Shown piece by piece: positions 36,504 to 45,078 of a stretch of DNA of 64,000 bases. The notes below the pieces were generated by a model. It was not told the origin of the DNA and ran no database searches. It was given only the letters and a program-made list of their open reading frames with translations. A program made the position numbers and the translations under genes. How positions within the stretch are numbered: position 1 is the stretch's first letter; each line of letters starts with the position of its first letter. Source of the DNA: Pseudomonas putida S13.1.2 (GTDB lineage Bacteria > Pseudomonadota > Gammaproteobacteria > Pseudomonadales > Pseudomonadaceae); contig NZ_CP010979.1 of assembly GCF_000498395.2 (NCBI RefSeq), positions 1,116,001-1,180,000 on the forward strand, in the 5' to 3' direction.

Positions 36504-36539
36504 CAGATGTCCTGCACGGTTTCAGTTCAAGAATAATAT

Positions 36540-36562
36540 TTTCGCACTGGGAAAGTGCGAAA
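36540..36562. promoter_or_regulatory. NtrC-like palindrome (TTTCGCACT-N5-AGTGCGAAA)
   Basis: The arms TTTCGCACT (36540-36548) and AGTGCGAAA (36554-36562) are perfect complements. The core GCAC-N7-GTGC has the spacing of the NtrC enhancer consensus GCACCA-N3-TGGTGC. It lies about 210 bp upstream of the sigma-54 promoter of glnT, a suitable enhancer distance, and also 37 bp upstream of the XRE start, so it may instead be that regulator's operator. Confidence 0.5.
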
Positions 36563-36651
36563 TGCAGCTGCGTTGGCCGCTTCTTTCCTCAGGTGAAAAC
36601 AAGTTTCCCATAAATAGAACAGAAAAACCTGCCTGGATTTTGTCTTGCCTG

Positions 36652-36734
36652 TGCCGGCCTCTTGGCGGGCAAGCCCACTCCCACAAAGGTTTTGCGGCAA
36701 TCCTGTGGGAGCGGGCTTGCCCGCGAAGAGGCCC
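36652..36734. repeat. REPIN, GCGGGC variant, in the XRE/glnT gap
   Basis: Arms GCCGGCCTCTTGGCGGGCAA...CACTCCCACAAAGG and TCCTGTGGGAGCGGGCTTGC...GAAGAGGCC. The left arm carries two substitutions. It sits between the putative NtrC site and the sigma-54 promoter. Confidence 0.8.
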
Positions 36735-36768
36735 AAACAGACACCCCAAGGTCGCGGCCTGAACAAAC

Positions 36769-36786
36769 TTGGCAAGCGCATTGCAT
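36769..36786 (+). promoter_or_regulatory. Sigma-54 promoter of glnT-glxBCD
   Basis: TTGGCAAGCGCATTGCAT matches the -24/-12 consensus TGGCACG-N4-TTGCW at all key bases (GG at 36771-36772 and GC at 36783-36784, 10 bp between). Transcription would begin near 36796, about 54 bp before the glnT ATG. This fits NtrC-type nitrogen control. Confidence 0.75.
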
Positions 36787-36849
36787 TCCTGACAGGAAAG
36801 TAAGTTTCCCTTGCGGAATCATTGCCCCTTGCCCAGGAGTGTCCAACCC

Positions 36850-38184
36850 ATGTTGCCAGCAGAAACCCAGCGCACGCTCGACCAACACGGCATCAAGTAC
36901 GTGCTGGCGCAGTTCGTCGATATTCATGGCTCGGCCAAGACCAAATCGGTGCCGATATCGGGCCTGAAAATGGTAGCCGAGGAGGGTGCCGGCTTTGCCG
37001 GGTTCGCCATCTGCGGCATGGGCATGGAGCCCCACGGCCCGGACTTCATGGCCCGCGGCGACCTGTCTACACTGGTGCCGGTGCCGTGGCAGCCAGGCTA
37101 TGGCCGCGTGGTGTGCGTGGGCCATGTCAACGGCCAGCCTTGGCCCTATGACACCCGCTACGTGTTGCAGCAACAGGTGCAGCGCCTGGCCGACAAAGGC
37201 TGGACCCTGAACACCGGCCTTGAGCCTGAGTTCAGCCTGTTCCGCCGCGACGAAGGCGGCAAGCTGCAACTGGTAGACGCCTCCGACAACCTCGACAAAC
37301 CCTGCTACGACTACAAGGGCCTTTCGCGTTCGCGGCTGTTCCTCGAGCGCCTGACCGAGGCGCTGCAGCCGGTGGGCTTCGACATCTACCAGATCGACCA
37401 CGAAGACGCCAACGGCCAGTTCGAGATCAACTACACCTACAGCGACGCCATGGAATCGGCCGACCGCTTCACCTTCTTCCGCATGGCTGCCGGTGAGATC
37501 GCCAACGATCTGGGCATGATTTGCTCGTTCATGCCCAAGCCCGACCCCAAGCGCGCTGGCAACGGCATGCACTTTCACCTGTCGCTGGCCAGCAGCACCC
37601 ACAAGAACCTGTTCCACGACCCGTCCGACAGCAGCGGCATGGGCCTGTCGAAGCTGGCCTACCACTTTGCTGCAGGGCTCATGGCCCACGGCCCGGCGTT
37701 GTGTGCCTTTGCGGCCCCGACAGTCAACTCCTACAAGCGTCTGGTGGTAGGCCGTTCGTTGTCGGGTTCGACCTGGGCCCCGGCCTTCGTAGCCTGGGGC
37801 GCCAACAACCGTTCGGCGATGGTGCGCATTCCTTATGGTCGCCTGGAGTTCCGCCTGCCGGACGCCGGTTGCAACCCCTACCTGGTCACCGCCGCGATCA
37901 TTGCTGCCGGCCTCGACGGCATCGACCGCCAGCTGGAACCGGGCGAGATGTGCAATGAAAACCTCTACACCCTCAGCCTTGAAGAAATTGCCGCACGCGG
38001 CATCAAGACCCTGCCGCAATCGCTGAAGGAGGCCGCCGACGCGCTCGAAGCCGACCCGTTGTTCCGCGAGGTGCTGGGCGCCGAGATCGTCGACGAGTTC
38101 ATCAAGCTCAAGCGCATGGAGTGGGTGGAGTACTGCCGCCACGTCTCCGACTGGGAAATCCAGCGTTACACCGAGTTCTTCTGA
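36850..38184 (+). CDS. glnT: GlnT-type glutamine synthetase family ligase (gamma-glutamylmethylamide synthetase-like)
   Basis: This 444-residue GS-fold ligase activates glutamate with ATP and joins it to ammonia or an amine. GS motifs are seen: LEPEFSLF (metal-binding Glu), [13 protein letters not shown], and NGMHFHLSL. It lacks the adenylylation loop of GlnA and its length equals that of gamma-glutamylmethylamide synthetases, so methylamine or another amine could be the true substrate. The ATG at 36850 has AGGAGTG upstream. It leads an operon with glxB, glxC, glxD and amtB from a sigma-54 promoter. Confidence 0.9.
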   Translation: MLPAETQRTLDQHGIKYVLAQFVDIHGSAKTKSVPISGLKMVAEEGAGFAGFAICGMGMEPHGPDFMARGDLSTLVPVPWQPGYGRVVCVGHVNGQPWPYDTRYVLQQQVQRLADKGWTLNTGLEPEFSLFRRDEGGKLQLVDASDNLDKPCYDYKGLSRSRLFLERLTEALQPVGFDIYQIDHEDANGQFEINYTYSDAMESADRFTFFRMAAGEIANDLGMICSFMPKPDPKRAGNGMHFHLSLASSTHKNLFHDPSDSSGMGLSKLAYHFAAGLMAHGPALCAFAAPTVNSYKRLVVGRSLSGSTWAPAFVAWGANNRSAMVRIPYGRLEFRLPDAGCNPYLVTAAIIAAGLDGIDRQLEPGEMCNENLYTLSLEEIAARGIKTLPQSLKEAADALEADPLFREVLGAEIVDEFIKLKRMEWVEYCRHVSDWEIQRYTEFF

Positions 38185-38250
38185 CCGCCCCCAATCCCCT
38201 GGGCGGCCAACACGAGAGCGGTCGCCCACTGCCTAGTAAGGAGCATCACC

Positions 38251-39156
38251 ATGTGTGGAATTGTAGGCCTGTACCTGAAAAAGCCCGAGCTGGAAGCCCA
38301 GCTTGGCAAGCTGTTCGAACCCATGCTCCAAGCCATGACCGACCGTGGCCCGGACAGCGCCGGCTTCGCCATCTACGGCGATGAAGTGGCCGAAGGCTGG
38401 GTCAAGCTGACGCTGCAAGCGACTGACACCAATTACCCCTGGACCACCCTGATGGGCCAGCTGGAAGGGCACCTGGGCTGCTCGCTGGACTGGTTCCAGA
38501 ATGCCAGCGCCGCGGTGCTCAAGGTGCACACCGATGAAGCCGCTGCCCGCGCCGCGTTGGCCGAGCTCGCGCCCGACGTGCGCATCATGAGCGCCGGGCA
38601 GAGCATCGAAATCCTCAAGGGCATGGGCTTGCCAGCAGAAATTTCCAGCCGCTTCGGCCTGGCCGGCATGAAGGGCAGCCACATCATCGGCCACACCCGC
38701 ATGGCCACCGAAAGCGCCGTGACCATGGAAGGCAGCCACCCGTTCTCCACCGGCGCCGACCTGTGCCTGGTGCACAACGGCTCACTGTCCAACCACTTTC
38801 GCCTGCGCCAGGAGCTCAAGCGCGAAGGCATCAGTTTCGAAACCGACAACGACACCGAAGTGGCCGCCGGCTACCTGACCTGGCGCCTGCAGCAGGGTGA
38901 CAGCCTGGCCCAGGCCCTGGATGGCGCACTGCAAGACCTGGACGGCTTCTTCACCTTTGCCATCGGCACCCGCAACGGCTTTGCCGTGATCCGCGACCCG
39001 ATTGCCTGCAAGCCGGCGGTGCTGGCCGAGACCGAAGACTATGTGGCCATGGCCTCGGAATACCAGGCACTGGCCGGCCTGCCAGGCATCGAGCACGCCA
39101 AGGTCTGGGAACCGGCCCCGGCCACGCTGTACGTCTGGGAACGCGAAAGCGCCTGA
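38251..39156 (+). CDS. glxB: GlxB, class II glutamine amidotransferase
   Basis: This 301-residue Ntn hydrolase begins MCGIVGLYL, so Cys2 becomes the N-terminal nucleophile that releases ammonia (or methylamine) from a gamma-glutamyl amide. GHTRMATESAV and NGSLSNHF belong to the glutamine-binding site. It corresponds to the N-terminal domain of glutamate synthase (GltB) as a separate polypeptide, or MgsA of N-methylglutamate synthase. It lies 66 bp after glnT. Confidence 0.92.
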   Translation: MCGIVGLYLKKPELEAQLGKLFEPMLQAMTDRGPDSAGFAIYGDEVAEGWVKLTLQATDTNYPWTTLMGQLEGHLGCSLDWFQNASAAVLKVHTDEAAARAALAELAPDVRIMSAGQSIEILKGMGLPAEISSRFGLAGMKGSHIIGHTRMATESAVTMEGSHPFSTGADLCLVHNGSLSNHFRLRQELKREGISFETDNDTEVAAGYLTWRLQQGDSLAQALDGALQDLDGFFTFAIGTRNGFAVIRDPIACKPAVLAETEDYVAMASEYQALAGLPGIEHAKVWEPAPATLYVWERESA

Positions 39157-39183
39157 CTTGCCACCGAACCCCTGGAGAACCTT

Positions 39184-39858
39184 ATGAAGACGATCGACCT
39201 TTCCAGCACTTCGGTGCGTGTGCTCAACCAGTCCCTGCACGGCGAGGTGCAGGACCTTGAATGGCAAGTGACCCACCCTGGCGGCAAGCACAACCTGGCT
39301 GTGGGCATCAACGCTGCCGTGGCGGTGGATATCGAAGGCCATGCCGGCTACTACTGCGCCGGCATGAACCAGCAGGCCAGTGTCACGGTGCACGGCAACG
39401 TCGGTGTGGGTGTGGCCGAGAACATGATGTCCGGTTTGGTGCGGGTGAAGGGCAGTGCCTCCCAGGCCGCTGGAGCCACTGCCCATGGCGGGCTGCTGGT
39501 GATCGAAGGTGATGCCGGTGCCCGTTGCGGTATTTCCATGAAAGGCGTGGACATTGTGGTCGGCGGCAGCATCGGCCACATGAGCTGCTTCATGGGCCAG
39601 GCCGGGCGCCTGGTGGTGTGTGGCGATGCCGGCGATGCGCTGGGCGACTCGCTGTATGAGGTGCGCATCTACGTCAAGGGCTCGGTGCAGTCACTGGGCT
39701 CGGACTGCATCGAAAAGGACATGCGCGCCGAACACCTGCAAGAGCTGCAGGAGCTGCTGAACAAGGCTGGCCTGGACCACAAGGCCGCCGATTTCAAACG
39801 CTACGGCTCGGCCCGCCAGCTGTACAACTTCAAAGTCGACAACGCCAGCGCGTACTGA
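39184..39858 (+). CDS. glxC: GlxC, GXGXG-repeat subunit
   Basis: This 224-residue protein folds as the right-handed beta-helix found at the C-terminus of GltB and in formylmethanofuran dehydrogenase subunit C. Glycine-rich turns occur throughout (GNVGVGVAENMMSGLVRVKG, GGLLVIEGDAGARCGISMKG). It is the structural subunit of the GlxBCD (MgsABC-like) complex. It starts 27 bp after glxB and ends 15 bp before glxD. Confidence 0.92.
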   Translation: MKTIDLSSTSVRVLNQSLHGEVQDLEWQVTHPGGKHNLAVGINAAVAVDIEGHAGYYCAGMNQQASVTVHGNVGVGVAENMMSGLVRVKGSASQAAGATAHGGLLVIEGDAGARCGISMKGVDIVVGGSIGHMSCFMGQAGRLVVCGDAGDALGDSLYEVRIYVKGSVQSLGSDCIEKDMRAEHLQELQELLNKAGLDHKAADFKRYGSARQLYNFKVDNASAY

Positions 39859-39873
39859 TCCAGGAGCATTTCC

Positions 39874-41199
39874 ATGAGCGAGCAATTCCCCCCGGTACTG
39901 CGTGAGTCGGCTACCTTCGATCGCCTGACCATCCAGGAAATCCAGCGTGCCGCCGAAACCGGCATCTACGACATTCGTGGTGGCGGTACCAAACGCCGTG
40001 TGCCGCATTTCGACGACCTGTTGCTGCTGGGTGCCAGCGTGTCGCGCTACCCCCTGGAAGGCTACCGCGAAAAGTGCGGCACCGACGTGGTGCTGGGCAA
40101 CCGCTTTGCGAAAAAGCCGATTCACCTGAAAATCCCGGTGACCATCGCCGGCATGAGCTTCGGCGCGCTGTCGGCCAATGCCAAGGAAGCGCTGGGCCGT
40201 GGGGCGACCATTGCGGGCACCAGCACCACCACCGGCGACGGCGGCATGACCCCGGAAGAGCGCGGCCAGTCCCAGCATCTGGTGTATCAGTACCTGCCAT
40301 CGCGCTACGGTATGAATTCCGATGACCTGCGCAAGGCCGACGCCATCGAGATCGTCCTCGGCCAGGGCGCCAAACCGGGCGGTGGCGGCATGCTGCTGGG
40401 CATGAAGGTGACCGAGCGGGTGGCCGGCATGCGCACCTTGCCGATCGGCGTCGACCAGCGCAGTGCCTGCCGCCACCCGGACTGGACCGGGCCTGATGAC
40501 CTGGCGATCAAGATTGCCGAGATCCGCGAGATCACCGACTGGGAAAAACCCATCTACGTGAAGATCGGCGCCAGCCGCCCGTACTACGACGTCAAGCTGG
40601 CGGTGAAGGCCGGTGCTGACGTAATCGTGCTCGACGGCATGCAGGGTGGTACCGCAGCGACTCAGGAAGTGTTCATCGAGCACGTCGGCATCCCGATCTT
40701 GCCGGCCATCCCGCAGGCGGTGCAGGCGCTTCAGGAAATGGGCATGCACCGCAAGGTGCAGCTGATTGTCTCTGGTGGTATCCGCAACGGTGCCGACGTG
40801 GCCAAGGCCATGGCCCTGGGGGCTGACGCGGTGGCCATCGGTACGGCGGCGCTGATCGCCTTGGGTGACAACCATCCGCGCCTGGACAGCGAGCTGAAGA
40901 AGATTGGCTCGGCCGCCGGCTTCTATGACGACTGGCAAAACGGCCGCGACCCGGCCGGCATCACCACCCAGGACCCAGAGCTGGCCAAGCGCCTGAACCC
41001 GGAAGAGGCGGGGCGACGGCTGGCGAATTACCTGCGGGTGCTGGTGCTGGAGGCGCAGACCATGGCGCGGGCGTGTGGCAAGTCGCACTTGCACAACCTT
41101 GACCCGGAGGACCTGGTGGCCTTGACCGTGGAAGCGGCGGCGATGGCGCGGGTGCCCCTGGCGGGGACGGCCTGGGTGCCGGGGCAGGCGCAGTACTGA
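39874..41199 (+). CDS. glxD: GlxD, FMN-binding glutamate synthase-family subunit
   Basis: This 441-residue TIM-barrel protein is the catalytic FMN domain of the glutamate synthase family (MSFGALSANAKEALG, TTTGDGGMTPEER, VIVLDGMQGGTAA). It would perform the reductive amination of 2-oxoglutarate. The Cys-rich segment that holds the 3Fe-4S cluster in GltB is missing: after GTAALIALG the sequence continues DNHPRLDSELKKIG without cysteines. An external electron donor is therefore implied. It starts 15 bp after glxC. Confidence 0.92.
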   Translation: MSEQFPPVLRESATFDRLTIQEIQRAAETGIYDIRGGGTKRRVPHFDDLLLLGASVSRYPLEGYREKCGTDVVLGNRFAKKPIHLKIPVTIAGMSFGALSANAKEALGRGATIAGTSTTTGDGGMTPEERGQSQHLVYQYLPSRYGMNSDDLRKADAIEIVLGQGAKPGGGGMLLGMKVTERVAGMRTLPIGVDQRSACRHPDWTGPDDLAIKIAEIREITDWEKPIYVKIGASRPYYDVKLAVKAGADVIVLDGMQGGTAATQEVFIEHVGIPILPAIPQAVQALQEMGMHRKVQLIVSGGIRNGADVAKAMALGADAVAIGTAALIALGDNHPRLDSELKKIGSAAGFYDDWQNGRDPAGITTQDPELAKRLNPEEAGRRLANYLRVLVLEAQTMARACGKSHLHNLDPEDLVALTVEAAAMARVPLAGTAWVPGQAQY

Positions 41200-41212
41200 T
41201 CCACCGTTTTTG

Positions 41213-41231
41213 GGGCTGCAAAGCAGCCCCA
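41213..41231. other. Hairpin between glxD and amtB
   Basis: GGGGCTGC-AAA-GCAGCCCC is a perfect 8-bp stem in the 62-bp gap between glxD and amtB. No T-run follows on the plus strand, so it may stabilise the upstream message or reduce readthrough instead of terminating. Confidence 0.45.
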
Positions 41232-41261
41232 AGACCCCCCCATTCCCACAGGAGTGACGCC

Positions 41262-42566
41262 ATGAAGCACCTCACCCTAGCTGTAATGTTGTTAGCCCTG
41301 GCCACCCAGGCCACTGCCGCCGAAACCACCCTGGATACCGGCAACACTGCCTGGATGATCTGCGCCGCGATGTTCGTGCTGATGATGTGCATCCCTGGCC
41401 TGGCGCTGTTCTACGGCGGCATGGTGCGTGCCAAGAACTTCCTCTCCGTGTTCACCCAGCTGTTCGCCGTGGCCGGGGTTATCGGCATCCTCTGGGTACT
41501 GTTCGGTTACAGCCTGGTGGTCGATACCACCGGCATGGTCGAGGGCCAGCTCACCTTCAACAGTTTCATCGGCGGGCTGGACAAGGCACTGATGCTGGAT
41601 ATCGGCCATGACAGCCTGGTCGGCACCATCCCCGAAGGCGTGTTTGCGGTGTTCCAGCTGACGTTCGCCATCATCACCCCGGCGCTGATTGCCGGCGGCT
41701 TTGCCGAGCGCATGAAGTTCAGCGCTTCGTTGCTGTTCATGGCGGCGTGGTTCGTGCTGGTGTACGCGCCAATCGCCCATATGGTGTGGGGCGGGCCGGG
41801 GGCGTTGATGGTCAACTGGGGCGTGCTGGACTTCGCCGGTGGTACTGCGGTGCATATCAACTCTGGCGTGGCTGCCTTGGCTGCGGCGTTGATGCTGGGC
41901 AAGCGCAAGGGCTACCCGCAGGTGGCCATGCCGCCGCACAACCTCGGCTTTACCCTGGTGGGTGCGGGGTTGCTGTGGGTGGGCTGGTTCGGCTTCAACG
42001 TGGGGTCGGGGCTGGCGGCCAACGAGGGGGCCGGGGTGGTGATGCTGGCGACCATGGTGGCGGCCTGTGCGGGGATTGTCGGTTGGTTGCTGACCGAGAA
42101 GGTGATGCATGGCCGGCCGACTGCCTTGGGTGCAGCGTCGGGGGCATTGGCCGGGTTGGTGGGCATCACACCGGCTTGCGCGTTCGTCGGGCCGCTGGGG
42201 GCGCTGGTGATCGGTGTGCTGACGGGGGCCATCTGCTTCTTTGCCGTGACCCGGCTCAAGCAGGCGCTGGGGTATGACGACAGCCTCGATGTGTTCGGGC
42301 TGCATGGCGTTGGCGGCATGGTCGGGGCGGTGCTGACCGGGGTGTTCGCAGCGCCCTCGCTGGGGGGCTATGTCGAGGGCGTATCGCCCATCGGGCAGGC
42401 ACTGGTGCAGCTAAAGGGGGTGGCGTTCACCTTTGTGTACTGCTTCGTGGTGAGCTGGGCGATTCTCGGCGCGATCAAGCTGACTGTCGGGCTGCGGGCC
42501 AGCCGGGAGGAGGAAGAGCAGGGGCTGGACCTGGCGGAGCACAATGAGCGGGCTTACAACCTCTGA
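41262..42566 (+). CDS. amtB: Ammonium transporter Amt
   Basis: This 434-residue inner-membrane channel has a cleavable signal peptide (about 20 residues, cut near ATAAET) and 11 predicted transmembrane segments. The twin-His conduction residues are visible in GGTAVHINSG and FGLHGVGGMVG. It follows glxD in the same direction, so it would be made under nitrogen limitation with the GlnT-Glx system. No glnK lies next to it. Import of methylammonium as well as ammonium is possible. Confidence 0.95.
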   Translation: MKHLTLAVMLLALATQATAAETTLDTGNTAWMICAAMFVLMMCIPGLALFYGGMVRAKNFLSVFTQLFAVAGVIGILWVLFGYSLVVDTTGMVEGQLTFNSFIGGLDKALMLDIGHDSLVGTIPEGVFAVFQLTFAIITPALIAGGFAERMKFSASLLFMAAWFVLVYAPIAHMVWGGPGALMVNWGVLDFAGGTAVHINSGVAALAAALMLGKRKGYPQVAMPPHNLGFTLVGAGLLWVGWFGFNVGSGLAANEGAGVVMLATMVAACAGIVGWLLTEKVMHGRPTALGAASGALAGLVGITPACAFVGPLGALVIGVLTGAICFFAVTRLKQALGYDDSLDVFGLHGVGGMVGAVLTGVFAAPSLGGYVEGVSPIGQALVQLKGVAFTFVYCFVVSWAILGAIKLTVGLRASREEEEQGLDLAEHNERAYNL

Positions 42567-42585
42567 TTGATGTGTTGCCAGCACC

Positions 42586-42677
42586 GGCCCTATCCCCGGC
42601 AAGCCAGCGCCCACAGCTCCCTACTTGGCCCAGGCCTGGGGTGCTCATGTGGGAGCTGGCTTGCCGGCGATAGGGCC
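42586..42677. repeat. REPIN, GCCGGC variant, between convergent genes
   Basis: Arms 42586-42616 (GGCCCTATCCCCGGCAAGCC) and 42648-42677 (GGCTTGCCGGCGATAGGGCC), with the CTATC/GATAG flank matched. Confidence 0.8.
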
Positions 42678-42690
42678 GTTACAGGTTGAA

Positions 42691-44103
42691 TCAGTGCCCC
42701 ATGGCCAACTTGGCACTCGTCTGCCGGCGACGGTAGGCACTGTCACGGCTGGCCAGCCACCAGTACAGCGGCGAGGTGATTGCCAGCCCTACCAGCCACG
42801 ACAGGTCAGCCCCGTTGATGTGCTCGGAAATCGGCCCCACGTACAGTGGCGTGTTCATGAACGGAATCTGCACCACGATACCTACCGCATAGGCAATCAA
42901 CGCCTGCGGGTTGTAACGCCCGTAGATACCGCCATCGACCTGGAAGATCGACTGGATGTCGTAGTCACCTTTGTGGATGACATAAAAGTCGATCAGGTTG
43001 ATCGCTGTCCACGGCACCAGCACCACCAGCAGCACCAGCACCATGTCGACGAAGTGGCCGATGAAGTCTGCCGAGGCGAACACCGCCACCACGCAGCAGG
43101 CCGACAGGACGATCAGCGACAGCACCGCACGGCTCTTGGCAGTAGGAATCCAGCGATAAGCGAAGGTTTGCACCAGAGTGATGATCGACAGCACCGCGCC
43201 ATACAGGTTGAGGGCGTTGTGGCTGATGACGCTGAGCAGGAACAGCACCAGCATGATCGGGCCCAGGGTGCCGGTGGCCAGCTTGACCGCATCCATGGTG
43301 TCCATGCCTGCCGGGATCGCCAGTACCGCCACGGCGCCGAAGATGAACGACAGGCTCGATCCCAGGGCAGAGCCCAGGTAGGTGGTCCAGAACGTCGAGC
43401 TGACTTTCACATCCGCCGGCAGGTAGCGCGAGTAGTCCGACACATAGGGCGCAAAGGCGATCTGCCACAGCGCCGCCAGCGACACGGTGGCCAGCCAGCC
43501 GGCCAGGTTGAAGCTGCCACGGGTGAGGAAGTCGTCGCTTTGCACGTGGGTGAAGATGTAGCCGAAGCCGACCACGATGCCGATGCCCAGCACCCAGGTG
43601 CCGATACGGTTGAGCACGTGGATGAAGCGGTAGCCGATGATGCCGATGATGCCCGACCCGAGCGCACCGATGACGATGCCCACCGGTACTGGCACGGTGT
43701 CTACCACGCCATGTAGCGACTTGCCGGCGAGAACGATGTTGGAAGCGAAGAAGCCGATGTACATGACGCCGGCGATCACTACCACCAGCAGCGCGCCGAG
43801 GGTGCCGAACTGGGCGCGGCTCTGGATCATCTGCGGGATGCCCATTTGCGGGCCCTGGGCCGAGTGCAGTGCCATCAGTACCCCGCCGACCAGGTGGCCG
43901 ACCAGGATGGCGACGATGCCCCATATCAGGTTCAGGTGAAACAGCTGCACGCCCAGCGCGCCGGTGACGATGGGCAGCGGCGCGATATTGCCGCCGAACC
44001 ACAGTGTGAACAGATCCCTTACCTTTCCATGGCGGTCTTGCGGGGGCACGTAGCCGATTGTGTGTTTTTCTATCAGGGGTGCCGAATTGGCTGCACTGGT
44101 CAT
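42691..44103 (-). CDS. NCS1-family nucleobase/N-heterocycle permease
   Basis: This 470-residue inner-membrane symporter has 12 hydrophobic segments and the NCS1 pattern of CodB-like cytosine permeases (RDLFTLWFGGNIAPLPIVTGA, SAQGPQMGIPQMIQSRAQFG). It imports a nucleobase or related ring compound with Na+ or H+. The ATG at 44103 has GGAG upstream. A sigma-54 promoter lies about 180 bp upstream, so the permease should be made under nitrogen limitation. It is clearly paralogous to the permease at 55925-57331. Confidence 0.9.
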   Translation of the reverse strand: MTSAANSAPLIEKHTIGYVPPQDRHGKVRDLFTLWFGGNIAPLPIVTGALGVQLFHLNLIWGIVAILVGHLVGGVLMALHSAQGPQMGIPQMIQSRAQFGTLGALLVVVIAGVMYIGFFASNIVLAGKSLHGVVDTVPVPVGIVIGALGSGIIGIIGYRFIHVLNRIGTWVLGIGIVVGFGYIFTHVQSDDFLTRGSFNLAGWLATVSLAALWQIAFAPYVSDYSRYLPADVKVSSTFWTTYLGSALGSSLSFIFGAVAVLAIPAGMDTMDAVKLATGTLGPIMLVLFLLSVISHNALNLYGAVLSIITLVQTFAYRWIPTAKSRAVLSLIVLSACCVVAVFASADFIGHFVDMVLVLLVVLVPWTAINLIDFYVIHKGDYDIQSIFQVDGGIYGRYNPQALIAYAVGIVVQIPFMNTPLYVGPISEHINGADLSWLVGLAITSPLYWWLASRDSAYRRRQTSAKLAMGH

Positions 44104-44278
44104 GACTGACTCCAAGGCAAGGTAGGGCATCGGGAGCTGCCCGGGGGCGTGCCGGCGATGGGCGACGCGTTCTTGTTGGAGGGATGATGCGGGGCGCGGG
44201 GATAACGAGAAATTAGTAAATATGTACCCATAAACCTTAAAAAACCTAAGGCTGACAAAAGCTTAAGCGGGTGACGGT

Positions 44279-44295
44279 AGCAAGGACGGTGCCAG
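44279..44295 (-). promoter_or_regulatory. Sigma-54 promoter of the NCS1 permease
   Basis: On the minus strand the sequence reads CTGGCACCGTCCTTGCT. This matches YTGGCACGRNNNTTGCW at all but one position, with the required 10 bp between GG and GC. Transcription would start near 44268 and run toward 44103. Confidence 0.75.
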
Positions 44296-44405
44296 TGGGC
44301 GGCAGGGCCTGGGATAGAGGGGTTGAGCCCGGTGTCGGTAGAAAGCGGTGGGCTTTGATGGTGCGTGATGCGCGTTTTCAGGGCAACTGAATGGTTGCCT
44401 GTATA

Positions 44406-44498
44406 GGCCCTTCGCGGGCTTGCCCGCTCCCACAGGTATGGCGCAGCTTTCAGTACCTGTGGTGAGCCTGTGGGAGCGGGCGAGCCCGCGAAAGGGCC
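44406..44498. repeat. REPIN, GCGGGC variant
   Basis: Arms 44406-44435 (GGCCCTTCGCGGGCTTGCCC) and 44468-44498 (GGGCGAGCCCGCGAAAGGGCC). The flanking CCCTT/AAGGG is matched. Confidence 0.8.
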
Positions 44499-44514
44499 AG
44501 TACAGGCAATAGAG

Positions 44515-44967
44515 CTACATCGGCAGCAACCGGTCCTGAATCACTTCTTTCATTACCAGGGTCGAGCTCAGGCGCTTCACGTTGGGAATGCTGGTCAGTT
44601 TCTCGTCGTACAGCTTCTGAAATGCCGGCAGGTCCTTGGCCACCACATGCAGCAGGTAATCCGGGTCGCCGAACAACCGCTGCGCTTCGACAATCTGTGG
44701 GATCTCCGAAAGTGCCGCTTCAAAATCCGCCACTGGCTGGCGGGTGACCTCGCGCAGGGTCACGAACACCAGCGCAGCAAAGTTCAGCCCCAGGGCGCTC
44801 GGCGCCAGGCGGGCGTGATAGCCGAGTATCGCCCCGGACTCCTCCAGTGCCTTCAAGCGCCGATGGCACGGCGACAGGCTGAGCCCCACACGCTCGGCCA
44901 GCTCGGTTACCGACAGCCGACCGTCTTTTTGCAGCTCGGCAAGTATTTTCCTGTCTGTCCTGTCCAT
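44515..44967 (-). CDS. Lrp/AsnC-family transcriptional regulator
   Basis: This 150-residue regulator has an N-terminal HTH (LSVTELAERVGLSLSPCHRRL, residues 16-36) and a C-terminal RAM/AsnC ligand domain. The start MDRTDRKILAELQKDGR at 44967 is the usual Lrp beginning, although the frame is open much further upstream. It is divergent from a LysE-type exporter gene, so it probably activates that exporter in response to an amino acid. Confidence 0.93.
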   Translation of the reverse strand: MDRTDRKILAELQKDGRLSVTELAERVGLSLSPCHRRLKALEESGAILGYHARLAPSALGLNFAALVFVTLREVTRQPVADFEAALSEIPQIVEAQRLFGDPDYLLHVVAKDLPAFQKLYDEKLTSIPNVKRLSSTLVMKEVIQDRLLPM

Positions 44968-45078
44968 TGAGAAGGATCTTCCATTAATTGAGCGATTGCA
45001 GGGAATATACGAAAGAAAATCCCCGAGCGGAATCCGTAATCTTTCGACATCCCAAGGCAGTAGATAAGGAAGATTCAA

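Larger units (their letters stand above)
44104..44514. other. 411-bp intergenic region with sigma-54 promoter and REPIN
   Basis: The gap holds the NCS1 leader with its sigma-54 promoter, an AT-rich stretch with ACCTTAAAAAACCTAAGG (44234-44251), and a REPIN at 44406-44498. No gene is supported. Confidence 0.7.
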
